Positions 10,633 to 17,820 of a stretch of 56,902 nucleotides of DNA are shown piece after piece. Source of the DNA: a virus. The DNA lies in the IMG/VR virus record IMGVR_UViG_3300042350_003263, positions 1-56,902 of that record, one strand, 5' to 3'. The notes under the pieces are model-generated. The model saw only the letters and a list, made by a program, of their open reading frames with translations. It ran no database searches and was not told the DNA's origin. Every line of letters begins with the position of its first letter. Within the stretch, counting starts at the first letter, position 1. The translations under genes were made by a program, and so were the position numbers.

Positions 10633-11064
10633 ATGTCTGTAGAACTTAAAATTAAATCTAAACACCTTTCAGAAGAAGCTCGTATCATTCGTTTTGAAGA
10701 GCGTAAAGTAAAGAGACAAATGAACTGGCACAAAGACCGTCAGCAACCATTTGAAAAAGAAGCTTCGCTTTATCATTCTTTGAACGCTCACCGTCGTTGG
10801 GAAGTGCGTAACGAGAATCGTGCTACCTTCCTTGCTCGTGCTTATCTTGCTGGTAAAGAATATAAGACCATTGAGAATAAGTGCCACGATCCTATGGTGC
10901 TTCGTGCTTACATCCTTCCTCGTGTATGCGAGATGGTAAACAAGTACGGTCCAACTGCTGGCAAACTGAGTAAGAAATGGAACAGAGAGCGTATGCGTTA
11001 TGAGTATGATGCAGAACCTTGGAAAGCTCACTGCGATAAAGTGAAAGCTTGGACTGAAAGTTGA
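10633..11064 (+). CDS. Hypothetical basic protein (143 aa)
   Basis: AGGAG 6 nt upstream of the ATG. Basic, helical protein with 'RIIRFEERKVKRQMNWHKDRQQ' split by aromatic and charged blocks; 'LARAYLAGKEYKTIENKC' in the middle. Lysine/arginine-rich throughout, so RNA or DNA contact is possible. Family not recognised. Preceded by a hairpin that may control its translation and followed by a scaffold-type RNA. Confidence 0.7.
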   Translation: MSVELKIKSKHLSEEARIIRFEERKVKRQMNWHKDRQQPFEKEASLYHSLNAHRRWEVRNENRATFLARAYLAGKEYKTIENKCHDPMVLRAYILPRVCEMVNKYGPTAGKLSKKWNRERMRYEYDAEPWKAHCDKVKAWTES

Positions 11065-11075
11065 TATATACTATT

Positions 11076-11162
11076 TGGATGGATACTGCAACCAATTTGT
11101 AGGGGTAATAACCTACTGTTCAAGCGGTTAGATAGTATCATCGAAATCCACAGACCATCCAG
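11076..11162 (+). ncRNA. Scaffold-family RNA, copy G
   Basis: TGGATGG (11076-11082) pairs with CCATCCA (11155-11161), followed by G; just inside is ATACTGCAACCAATTT, matching the family motif. The insert has a GTAGG/CCTAC hairpin (11099-11116). A competing helix ATACTAT/ATAGTAT (11068-11074 with 11132-11138) suggests two alternative folds. Confidence 0.55.
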
Positions 11163-11279
11163 TCTTACAACTTGTGGATAGTACGTGATATGAGTCTAAC
11201 CCACGTTACACTAGCGTGAAGTGATCCTTGGCTCCGGCTCTATGGATCGGTGTGACAGCTCGGAGAGACGGGCGCTTAT
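11163..11279 (+). other. Gene-free spacer before tRNA-Gly
   Basis: No CDS. Hairpins CACG-TTACACTAG-CGTG and GATCC/GGATC can form. Possibly precursor sequence of tRNA-Gly or another small RNA; nothing more can be supported. Confidence 0.3.
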
Positions 11280-11352
11280 GCGGGTGAGGCTATGGTAGCC
11301 AACCAGCCTTCCAAGCTGTAGGAGACCAGTTCGATTCTGGCCACCCGCTCCA
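11280..11352 (+). tRNA. tRNA-Gly (TCC)
   Basis: Acceptor GCGGGTG/CACCCGC, D-arm GCTATGGTAGC, anticodon stem CAGC/GCTG with loop CTTCCAA, T-stem CCAG/CTGG with TTCGATT, discriminator T and CCA. Confidence 0.9.
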
Positions 11353-11374
11353 ATCATATTTCATAGGGGCTCAT

Positions 11375-12268
11375 ATGGATTTTTTCAAAGAAGAACATCT
11401 TGCAGCTATGATTCCTGGCAATAAGAATGCTTCCGCATGGTATAAAGCCATGACGGAACTTTTTCCTAAGTACGAGATTAATACTCCAAACCGTATTGCT
11501 GGTTTCATCGCACAGTGCGCGCACGAGAGCGCAAACTTTACTGCACTTGAAGAAAATTTAAATTATAAAGAAGAAACACTTCTGAAAGTGTTTGGTCGTT
11601 ACTTTGGTACTGGTGCTGGTAAGCGTGATGCAAAAGAGTATGCTCGCAACCCAGAGAAGATCGCTAACTATGTCTATATGGACGAATTCCGTAAGTCAAA
11701 GATGGGTAACGTAAAAGAAGGTGACGGCTGGAGATTCCGCGGCCGTGGTCTAAAGCAGCTTACTGGGCGTGATAACTATACCGCCTTTGGTAAGTCTGTT
11801 GGTATGACTGCAGAAGAAGCAGCTGAATATGTTGCAACCGAAAAAGGTGCGATTGAAAGTGCTTGCTGGTTCTGGGGCAATAAGAAGCTGAATGCAATTG
11901 CAGACACTGGTGACATTGTCAAAATGACTAAGATCATTAATGGTGGTGATATCGGTCTTGCTGATCGCCAACAGCGCTGGGAAAAAGCTCTTGCTATTCT
12001 CGGTGGTAAGGTAAGCGTAAGTGCTGCTCCTGCTGCAAAAGCTGCTGCTACTGCCACACCTGCTGCAAAAGTTGCTGAGCCAACTACCGTTAAGATTGGT
12101 TCAAAAGGTAAAATCGTTGAGAAACTCCAGGCAGCTTTGAATCTAAAAGCTGATGGGGATTTTGGCCCTGCTACTGAAGCAAAACTAAAGGAATGGCAGA
12201 CCCGCAATGGTCTTACCGCTGATGGTATTGCTGGACCAAAAACTTTGGCTCGCTTAGGTATTAAGTAA
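11375..12268 (+). CDS. GH19-type endolysin with C-terminal peptidoglycan-binding domain
   Basis: 297 aa without a signal peptide, so release through a holin is expected (candidate at 10043). Residues 1-205 match the chitinase-19/lysozyme fold: 'CAHESANFTALEENLNY' holds the two acidic catalytic residues (E51 and E59/E60), then 'WRFRGRGLKQLTGRDNY' and 'SACWFWGNKKLN'. An alanine-rich linker (about 210-228) leads to a PG_binding_1 repeat ('LQAALNLKADGDFGPATEAKL', 'TADGIAGPKTLARLG'). It cleaves the glycan strands of peptidoglycan to lyse the host. Confidence 0.92.
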   Translation: MDFFKEEHLAAMIPGNKNASAWYKAMTELFPKYEINTPNRIAGFIAQCAHESANFTALEENLNYKEETLLKVFGRYFGTGAGKRDAKEYARNPEKIANYVYMDEFRKSKMGNVKEGDGWRFRGRGLKQLTGRDNYTAFGKSVGMTAEEAAEYVATEKGAIESACWFWGNKKLNAIADTGDIVKMTKIINGGDIGLADRQQRWEKALAILGGKVSVSAAPAAKAAATATPAAKVAEPTTVKIGSKGKIVEKLQAALNLKADGDFGPATEAKLKEWQTRNGLTADGIAGPKTLARLGIK

Positions 12269-12274
12269 ATAAAA

Positions 12275-12298
12275 GGTGATACATATTAGTGTATCACC
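12275..12298 (+). terminator. 9-bp hairpin after the endolysin gene
   Basis: GGTGATACA-TATTAG-TGTATCACC with an A-rich 5' flank (AATAAAA). No U-tract follows on the + strand, so it is more likely a 3'-end stabiliser or processing site before tRNA-Thr; read leftward it would have a T-tract. Confidence 0.45.
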
Positions 12299-12301
12299 AA
12301 T

Positions 12302-12377
12302 GCCGGTATAGCTCAGTTGGTAGAGCAGTTGCCTTGTAAGCATCAGGTCCGGGGTTCGAAGCCTCGTGCCGGCACCA
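12302..12377 (+). tRNA. tRNA-Thr (TGT)
   Basis: Acceptor GCCGGTA/TGCCGGC, D-arm GCTCAGTTGGTAGAGC, anticodon loop CTTGTAA, T-loop TTCGAAG, CCA encoded. The canonical counterpart of the TGT loops carried by the odd RNAs at 3216, 3311 and 5724. Confidence 0.93.
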
Positions 12378-12394
12378 TTATTAGGGAATAGTTT

Positions 12395-12994
12395 ATGGCT
12401 AATTTTGATTTAGAAAGAGTTCTCGGAAGATTCGCCCATTATTCTTACGTCTCTGGAAAAACCTCCTTATCTGAAAGTCTAAGATCAAATCAACTGAAAA
12501 GTAAGAAATGGCTAGTGTACGAGATTACCAAGTTTAAGACCAAGTTTAAAAAGGTTGCTGTTCTTGGTAGTTGGAATTCGGTTCTATTATACGAACTCAT
12601 GAGTGATAAAGCGAAAGTAGATTCTTGGGACTTCTTTGATCTAGATCAAACTGCTCATGATAGTCGTGATCAGTATTTTATTCATAATCAAATGAAAATG
12701 AACTATAACAGTTTTACCCTTGACGTAACTCAACTGTTTGATAAACCAGAGATAGCACAATCTTATGACTTGATTATTAATCCTTCATGTGAACACATGA
12801 CAGATCTTACTGCCATTGAAGGGCCTATGTACGCCTTAACATCAAATAATTATGTGACCGTAAAAGATCATATTAATACAATTGGTCACCACGAGGATCT
12901 GGCTGTTAAGAATGGAATAAGAAATGTTTTCTACCAAGGCACACTGAAACTACCGAACTATGAAAGATATTGTGTAATAGGATATGCGAAATGA
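12395..12994 (+). CDS. SAM-dependent methyltransferase-like protein (199 aa)
   Basis: A Rossmann-type first strand and loop 'KVAVLGSWNSVLLYELM' (a GxWxS variant of the SAM-binding glycine loop), an acidic strand end 'DSWDFFDLDQT', and 'YDLIINPSCEHM' in the motif IV position (N-P-S/C). This matches methyltransferase-like proteins frequent in T4-type phages. Target unknown. Its stop overlaps the next start as ATGA. Confidence 0.65.
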   Translation: MANFDLERVLGRFAHYSYVSGKTSLSESLRSNQLKSKKWLVYEITKFKTKFKKVAVLGSWNSVLLYELMSDKAKVDSWDFFDLDQTAHDSRDQYFIHNQMKMNYNSFTLDVTQLFDKPEIAQSYDLIINPSCEHMTDLTAIEGPMYALTSNNYVTVKDHINTIGHHEDLAVKNGIRNVFYQGTLKLPNYERYCVIGYAK

Positions 12995-13218
12995 GTGATC
13001 TTTTCGACTTTGGATTTACTGCTGTAAACGAAGATGAATTATCTGCAGTAACAGTTGATGAGCTTCAATCTAGACTTGATAAGTTATATAAAGCCATGAT
13101 TCCTCTACTCAATAATCTAAAAAAGAATCCAGATAAAGACTATATATTATGGCCTGATCGATTAAAGAAGGTCGAAGAATTCGAATCCCATCTCCGTAAG
13201 ATATACGAGGGCAATTAA
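12991..13218 (+). CDS. Small acidic protein of T4-type phages (75 aa)
   Basis: Start at the ATG that overlaps the previous stop (ATGA), giving 'MSDLFDFGFTAVNEDEL', a beginning I recognise from T4-like marine phages. The rest is a coiled-coil-prone helix pair ('LQSRLDKLYKAMIPLLNNLKK'). Role unknown. The in-frame start at 12970 would overlap the methyltransferase and is not preferred. Confidence 0.75.
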   Translation: MSDLFDFGFTAVNEDELSAVTVDELQSRLDKLYKAMIPLLNNLKKNPDKDYILWPDRLKKVEEFESHLRKIYEGN

Positions 13219-13424
13219 TGTTAACTGCAATGATTCTAGCTTGTACCTTAGATATGAATGGGGAGGAGATGTGCATTGTCTTCTCATCGGGGTATGTATC
13301 GTATTCCATAGAAGAGTGTGCAGAAGACCTAAGTATAGGTTATGGATTTGTGAAGGAAAAAGGATGGGAGATACGAGCCTATGAGTGTTATGATTGGACA
13401 AAAAGAAAAGGTTCATCATTTTGA
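13218..13424 (+). CDS. Small cysteine-containing protein (68 aa)
   Basis: Start overlaps the previous stop by one base (TAATG). Hydrophobic beginning 'MLTAMILACTLD' may be a weak signal or lipoprotein-like start; four cysteines in 'CTLDMNGEEMC', 'IEECAEDL' and 'YECYDW'. Similar in layout to the gene at 21069. Function unknown. Confidence 0.65.
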   Translation: MLTAMILACTLDMNGEEMCIVFSSGYVSYSIEECAEDLSIGYGFVKEKGWEIRAYECYDWTKRKGSSF

Positions 13425-13428
13425 TTCA

Positions 13429-13462
13429 GGCGGTTTACAACCGCCTTTTTTTATGGTAAAGT
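13429..13462 (+). promoter_or_regulatory. Terminator overlapping a TTTACA promoter
   Basis: GGCGGTT-TAC-AACCGCC followed by seven T (13429-13452) is a textbook intrinsic terminator. Its apex contains TTTACA (13434-13439), the -35 of the phage promoter class. Exactly 17 nt downstream is TAAAGT (13457-13462), a -10 with 4 of 6 matches. The same bases may end one operon and start the next (13488). Confidence 0.7.
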
Positions 13463-13487
13463 AAACGGGTAAGGAAAGGAATGTAAG

Positions 13488-13961
13488 ATGTTTACCCAGA
13501 AACAAATCGAAGATATCGTAGATCTGCTTGTTACTCTCAACAGTAACACAAGAATCTATCTTGGTTGTGACTCTGTTAGATACATGAAGGGTTCGGACGC
13601 GTACGCGCGATTCGCAACAGTTCTTATCATTCACAAGAATGGTAACTCTGGTTGCCGTATCTTCTCGAACGTTTCACACGAACGCGATTACGATCTGAAA
13701 AAGAATCGTCCTCGTATGCGTATGATGAACGAAGTACAGAAGGTCTGTGAACTCTATAATCAGATTGCGCCCTTTATCGACGAGTTTGAAGTGGAAATCC
13801 ACTTGGACGTAAACACCGATCCGAAGCACGGTTCGAACTGCGCTGCTACTGAAGCTGCCGGTTATGTTCTTGGTATGACTGGCATCGAACCAAAGCTCAA
13901 GCCCCACGGCTTTGCTGCTAGTTACGGTGCCGATGGTGTAGCACACGGGAGAGGCACATGA
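13488..13961 (+). CDS. YkuK/DUF458-like RNase H-fold protein (157 aa)
   Basis: Aspartate-containing first strand 'RIYLGCDSVRY', strand-rich middle, 'EVEIHLDVNTDPKHGSNCAA' with a second acidic site and a final helix/aspartate region ('ASYGADGVAHGRG'). The order fits the RNase H-like YkuK family of bacteria and phages. Likely a nucleic-acid enzyme; substrate not known. AAGGAAAGGA upstream; ends with an ATGA overlap into the next gene. Confidence 0.75.
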   Translation: MFTQKQIEDIVDLLVTLNSNTRIYLGCDSVRYMKGSDAYARFATVLIIHKNGNSGCRIFSNVSHERDYDLKKNRPRMRMMNEVQKVCELYNQIAPFIDEFEVEIHLDVNTDPKHGSNCAATEAAGYVLGMTGIEPKLKPHGFAASYGADGVAHGRGT

Positions 13962-14176
13962 ATCTATCAAAGCTAAAAGAATGGTTTAAGAGAACCTTTG
14001 AGGATTACTATGTCGTAGAAATCTATGAAGAAGGTAAGACTAAACCCAGAACCTTTCATATGAAGTATATCAAACGTATCGATAATAATTCCCTTCGAGG
14101 TAAACTTCTCGAAGGGAATGAAATCAACTTCTGTACTGACAAGCCCTTTACCTATTACGTGAAAAAGATCTATTGA
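13958..14176 (+). CDS. Hypothetical protein (72 aa)
   Basis: ATGA overlap with the previous gene. Basic, strand-rich small protein ('VEIYEEGKTKPRTFHMKYIKRI'), possibly an SH3-like barrel. Family not recognised. Confidence 0.65.
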   Translation: MNLSKLKEWFKRTFEDYYVVEIYEEGKTKPRTFHMKYIKRIDNNSLRGKLLEGNEINFCTDKPFTYYVKKIY

Positions 14177-14183
14177 GGTTATT

Positions 14184-14399
14184 ATGACATATGTGACAGT
14201 AGATATTTCTCTCGATTGCATTGACGACGACGATCTAATCGATGAGATTGAACACAGGGGATATCATGTGGTCGAGGACGATGAATATACTCCTGGTGAC
14301 CTGATTCCGGAAGAGGTTGACTTTATCTTAGCAACGTTTTCAACCTATGCACCTGGTACGATGGGTTACCACATTTATGAGAAATTGAGGAAAAGATGA
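14184..14399 (+). CDS. Hypothetical acidic protein (71 aa)
   Basis: TGAGGT Shine-Dalgarno before the ATG. 'DISLDCIDDDDLIDEIEHRGYHV' is a pattern seen in small phage proteins. Function unknown. Overlaps the start of the phosphoesterase gene by 4 nt. Confidence 0.65.
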   Translation: MTYVTVDISLDCIDDDDLIDEIEHRGYHVVEDDEYTPGDLIPEEVDFILATFSTYAPGTMGYHIYEKLRKR

Positions 14400-15046
14400 C
14401 ACTGACGAGACTAATTGGCGATATCCACGGCCAGATCAGTGAATATCTGGTGTATGGTATCGATAAGTTCGAAGGTCCTACGATCCAGATCGGTGACTTT
14501 GGTATCGGCTTCGGCCAGTCAGATTACTGGCACGAGCGTATTAATAAACTCCATACTGATGAACCGCACCGCTTTATCCGCGGTAACCACGATAATCCTG
14601 CTAAGTGCAAAGAGATGGTTGGTTGGATCAAGGACGGCACCGTAGAGAACGATGTAATGTTCATCGGTGGTGCGTGGAGCATTGATAACCCCGATGCTCC
14701 TCCTGGCTGGTATAAGCGTACGAAAGATGTTGACTGGTGGGACGATGAAGAGTGCTCGGATGAGCAGTTTGCACAGATGCTTGACATCTATAAGATGACC
14801 AAGCCTAGTATCATGATTACTCATGACTGCCCTCATGAGATTGCCACTCAGATGTTCTGGGATACTGGTTTCCTGAAAGGCCCTCGTTACAACACTCGTA
14901 CTGGTGACTTTCTGCAAACTTTGTACGAGATTCATCAGCCAGAGTACTGGTTCTTTGGGCATTGGCACAAGACTATGCAGCATCGCAGTGGTCGTACATT
15001 GTTCCACTGCCTTGGCATTTATGATTATGTGGATGTTGAATTGTAA
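14396..15046 (+). CDS. Calcineurin-like metallophosphoesterase (216 aa)
   Basis: All family motifs are in order: G8-D9-I-H11-G, G33-D34-F-G, G63-N64-H65-D66, 'MITHDCPHE' and 'GHWHKT' near the C-terminus; these bind two metal ions. Such phage enzymes (lambda phosphatase type) hydrolyse phosphate mono- or diesters; the substrate cannot be told. Full length for the family. Last gene before a new promoter. Confidence 0.92.
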   Translation: MTLTRLIGDIHGQISEYLVYGIDKFEGPTIQIGDFGIGFGQSDYWHERINKLHTDEPHRFIRGNHDNPAKCKEMVGWIKDGTVENDVMFIGGAWSIDNPDAPPGWYKRTKDVDWWDDEECSDEQFAQMLDIYKMTKPSIMITHDCPHEIATQMFWDTGFLKGPRYNTRTGDFLQTLYEIHQPEYWFFGHWHKTMQHRSGRTLFHCLGIYDYVDVEL

Positions 15047-15059
15047 AAAAATGAAAATA

Positions 15060-15092
15060 GGGGTTTACATTCGGGGTGTTTTGTTGTATAAA
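15060..15092 (+). promoter_or_regulatory. Phage promoter, GGGG-TTTACA class
   Basis: GGGG (15060-15063), TTTACA (15064-15069), 17-nt spacer, TATAAA (15087-15092), preceded by ATGAAAATA. It drives a long run of small overlapping genes starting at 15119. Confidence 0.85.
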
Positions 15093-15118
15093 GAGTATAA
15101 CAACGAGAGGAACCTATC

Positions 15119-15313
15119 ATGCCTACTAATCATGAAGGCACTTGGCAAGACAAAGAAGACTTCGAAGCCTACAGACCTGGCGAATCCGTCAGCTTTGATA
15201 GATCTTATCCTGATGGGGGATTGCGCGTTGCTATCGACGGATATACGATAGAGACTTTTCACATGAGTGCTGAGCAGTTTGCGGCATTCAAACAGTGGAT
15301 CATGGAGAGCTGA
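15119..15313 (+). CDS. Hypothetical protein (64 aa)
   Basis: GAGAGG 8 nt before the ATG, first gene after a promoter. 'MPTNHEGTWQDKEDFEAYRPGESV' and an aromatic acidic C-terminus. Family not recognised. Confidence 0.65.
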   Translation: MPTNHEGTWQDKEDFEAYRPGESVSFDRSYPDGGLRVAIDGYTIETFHMSAEQFAAFKQWIMES

Positions 15314-15314
15314 G

Positions 15315-15563
15315 ATGAAACTGGAAACTCGCTACTACATTGCTAAACGGACTGAGGACGGCCTGCTCAAGATCGCCCATGAAGAGATTGGGCCTTACTA
15401 CGACACTGACGTGCTAATCAGTGCAAAAGGCTACGATACTCGGGAAGCAGCTTTGGCAGCTGTGGAAGGATATATCAAGGCGTATAACGGTCGCTATGGT
15501 TGGTTTCCAAGCTATACCTTCGTTGTCTTGGAAGAATTAACAGCTTTTGAGGATGGAGAATGA
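15315..15563 (+). CDS. Hypothetical protein (82 aa)
   Basis: Start at ATG 15315, 1 nt after the previous stop; an in-frame start at 15267 would overlap that gene. Alternating strands and a helix: 'ETRYYIAKRTEDGLLKIAHEE' and 'FVVLEELTAFEDGE'. Function unknown. Confidence 0.65.
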   Translation: MKLETRYYIAKRTEDGLLKIAHEEIGPYYDTDVLISAKGYDTREAALAAVEGYIKAYNGRYGWFPSYTFVVLEELTAFEDGE

Positions 15564-15805
15564 TGTATAGTATTATTGGACATACTCCTGTCACTGTAGA
15601 ACAGGTCAAGCAATGGCGTAAGCAAGGAACGGATCAAGAAGTTCCTATGATGGTCGCAAGACATAACGCACAGGTATCAAATCTGCTTGGCGAACTGAAC
15701 GATATCCGTTATACTCGTGTGGTTGATGTTGATGATGTGAACAATAAGATTGATAAACTAATCGAAATACTCATTCGTGGAGTTAATTTTAAGGATGCAT
15801 ACTAA
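15560..15805 (+). CDS. Hypothetical helical protein (81 aa)
   Basis: Tandem ATGATG start overlapping the previous stop; either codon may be used. 'VTVEQVKQWRKQGTDQEVPMMVARH' and 'VDVDDVNNKIDKLIEILI' suggest helices. Function unknown. Confidence 0.6.
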   Translation: MMYSIIGHTPVTVEQVKQWRKQGTDQEVPMMVARHNAQVSNLLGELNDIRYTRVVDVDDVNNKIDKLIEILIRGVNFKDAY

Positions 15806-15963
15806 TGGAAATTTTTAATATCGTACTACTTGTTATCCCATATATCTTTATAATGTTTCATGTTATTTCTGCAATACGAGCAAAGGCTGAGATTACTGAG
15901 ATTAAACATACTCTCTATGTTATTATGTGGCTCGTAGTTTCTATCGGAGATAGGTTAGTATAA
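15805..15963 (+). CDS. Small membrane protein (52 aa)
   Basis: TAATG overlap with the upstream stop. Two hydrophobic stretches, 'IFNIVLLVIPYIFIMFHVI' and 'LYVIMWLVVSIG', separated by a short charged loop. Function unknown. Confidence 0.55.
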   Translation: MEIFNIVLLVIPYIFIMFHVISAIRAKAEITEIKHTLYVIMWLVVSIGDRLV

Positions 15964-16127
15964 TGATCCGTCTAATTCAACTACTCTTTTTTGGTCATAT
16001 CCATAAATGGAAGATCATCGATAAACGTAGAGTTAATTATACAGGCGATTTTTCAAGTGGTTCGTGCGATCGCTACATTCTTCAATGTGAACACTGTGGA
16101 AATATTAAAGTAAAGGATACTAAGTGA
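15963..16127 (+). CDS. Small zinc-knuckle-like protein (54 aa)
   Basis: TAATG overlap. 'MIRLIQLLFFGHIHKWKIID' then 'CDRYILQCEHCGNIKVKDTK': three cysteines in a C-x7-C-x2-C layout fit a small metal site. Similar short proteins are frequent in large phages. Function unknown. Confidence 0.65.
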   Translation: MIRLIQLLFFGHIHKWKIIDKRRVNYTGDFSSGSCDRYILQCEHCGNIKVKDTK

Positions 16128-16408
16128 TGATCGATACACGTACTTTTGAACAATACGCGTTTGAGCTCGAACAAGCTGCTCGGGACTATACAAAGGCTGC
16201 GAACGAGATTAAACGAATCAAAGAAGCTGCAATCGAGCGTATCAAGGTCGTTGGTACAGACGGTCTTGAGACGAAAGAAATCCTTGATAAAATGATTGAA
16301 GAAGTGACTGATCGTGAGGACACGATGAGGTTTGCTCAAACAGTGTTTCGTAAGACTAAAGATGAGATGATTGCTATGATTAGCAAGATTGAGTTGCCGA
16401 GGGGGTAA
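16127..16408 (+). CDS. Coiled-coil protein (93 aa)
   Basis: Start at ATG 16127, which overlaps the previous TGA; a GTG at 16124 is an alternative. Long amphipathic helices ('FELEQAARDYTKAANEIKRIK'). Function unknown. Confidence 0.65.
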   Translation: MIDTRTFEQYAFELEQAARDYTKAANEIKRIKEAAIERIKVVGTDGLETKEILDKMIEEVTDREDTMRFAQTVFRKTKDEMIAMISKIELPRG

Positions 16409-16410
16409 TT

Positions 16411-16581
16411 ATGAGAGACCTAATTGATCAGATACCGGTGATTTTGCTTGCCGTTGTTGCAATCTTCTTTATGTGGGGTCTAGGTTATATTGTTATTAAT
16501 GATATGGCTGAATCTCGAGAATTTAAACAGCAATGTATCGAAAGTGGTATGCAATATATTAGTGGGAACTGTGTGAAATGA
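16411..16581 (+). CDS. Small membrane-anchored protein with C-terminal cysteines (56 aa)
   Basis: GAGGGGG upstream of the ATG. One membrane segment ('VILLAVVAIFFMWGLGYIVI') followed by 'QQCIESGMQYISGNCVK', a two-cysteine tail seen in small phage membrane proteins, perhaps a periplasmic disulfide. Function unknown. Confidence 0.6.
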   Translation: MRDLIDQIPVILLAVVAIFFMWGLGYIVINDMAESREFKQQCIESGMQYISGNCVK

Positions 16582-17006
16582 AACCGTTTAAAGTGAATCG
16601 TGACTCTTGGCACTATAAGCTGAATCAACACTTCTTTAATGAACGTGGTAATAACGAATGGTATATGCGAGACACTTGGGAGCAAAAGCACAATAACTTC
16701 TGTGCATACTGGCGAGTGACTATGTTTCGTTTGGTAGTTGCAACGTCGATGTCGGCCGGTATTCTATCGTTTCTTTTCGTTATTGGTGTAGTTGCCTATC
16801 AGCATCCTTGGGATACTTTTGTGACTGTAGGTATCGCAGTTGGTGCAATTTTGGCATTTGGTACGATCGGCGCATGTGGAATGTTTCTTAGCGAGTATTT
16901 TGAAAAGCGTAAGTACCAAAACAAAGAAGTTCCAGACTCTCTGTTCGTTGCAAAGTATAAGTCGTACAAGTCAAAGGTCTGTCCGATGGTGGAGTACGAT
17001 AAGTGA
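16578..17006 (+). CDS. Membrane protein (142 aa)
   Basis: ATGA overlap. A soluble aromatic N-terminus ('FKVNRDSWHYKLNQHFFNER') and two strong membrane helices around residues 52-75 and 85-110, then a basic tail ('VAKYKSYKSKVCPMVEYDK'). Function unknown. Confidence 0.65.
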   Translation: MKPFKVNRDSWHYKLNQHFFNERGNNEWYMRDTWEQKHNNFCAYWRVTMFRLVVATSMSAGILSFLFVIGVVAYQHPWDTFVTVGIAVGAILAFGTIGACGMFLSEYFEKRKYQNKEVPDSLFVAKYKSYKSKVCPMVEYDK

Positions 17007-17332
17007 ATAAAGAAGACCGCAATAAGGCAATCGAGAAGATTCAGTCTGATGTTGAAGATATCAAGCGTGATGTTGCTTGGATCATTCAGCATCTCCTTAA
17101 GAAAGATGAACCCAATCCAATTCCTCCTCATGTTCCATATCCTCCCAATGACATTGATCCTTACTTTGGTGTAACGAGATGTCAAAAGTGTGGAATGGAG
17201 TTTAGAGGAGTAATGGGATATGTCTGTGCTGATATTCACTGTCCTACGTTTATGAGACCGTATTACGGCACGAAAATTGTCACCACAGGGTACACTCCCT
17301 GGCAATCATATAATGAGGAATCTAAAGAATGA
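17003..17332 (+). CDS. Zinc-ribbon-like protein with GTG start (109 aa)
   Basis: GTG start whose last bases overlap the previous TGA. A helix ('RNKAIEKIQSDVEDIKRDVAW') is followed by a proline-rich linker and 'CQKCGMEFRGVMGYVC' plus 'HCP', a C-x2-C...C-x4-HC cluster that probably binds zinc. Function unknown; the arrangement recurs in phage proteins. Confidence 0.7.
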   Translation: MNKEDRNKAIEKIQSDVEDIKRDVAWIIQHLLKKDEPNPIPPHVPYPPNDIDPYFGVTRCQKCGMEFRGVMGYVCADIHCPTFMRPYYGTKIVTTGYTPWQSYNEESKE

Positions 17333-17820
17333 GCAATATGTTGAAATGGGCGGAAGCCGAACTTAAACTGGCTGGATACGATATCAATGATCCAGAAGAT
17401 GGACCGAACCGTTGGCTTGCAGAAGGAACACTCGAGCTTCTGAAAGTGTTCTCAGAACAAGGTCACAGCGGTATGTCAGCACCGTATGCAGTAGCTCTGT
17501 TTGAGAAGCTTGCATCGTGGAAACCTATTGCTCCTTTGACTGGCGAATCTGACGAGTGGACGGAAGTCAGCGCAGACATGTGGCAGAACAAACGCTCTAG
17601 CAATGTGTTCAAAGGTGAAGACGGTCGACCATACTGGATGGATGGTCGAGTGTTCTGGGAATGGTATTCGTCGCCTGATATTGACGAAGGTAAACCATAT
17701 AAGAGCTACTATACGGGTCGTGAAAGCCGAGTGTTTATCGAGTTTCCGTGGACACAGCCAGAAAAGCCTGAGTATGTGTTTGTGCCAACTGATGAATTTC
17801 CAAACGAGGTGATTGAATGA
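17329..17820 (+). CDS. Widespread phage protein of unknown function (163 aa)
   Basis: ATGA overlap. 'FSEQGHSGMSAPYAVALFEKLASWKPIAPLTG' split around residue 50 and 'QNKRSSNVFKGEDG' are hallmarks of a family of uncharacterised proteins found in many phages and some bacteria. No catalytic motif can be identified. Confidence 0.8.
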   Translation: MSNMLKWAEAELKLAGYDINDPEDGPNRWLAEGTLELLKVFSEQGHSGMSAPYAVALFEKLASWKPIAPLTGESDEWTEVSADMWQNKRSSNVFKGEDGRPYWMDGRVFWEWYSSPDIDEGKPYKSYYTGRESRVFIEFPWTQPEKPEYVFVPTDEFPNEVIE

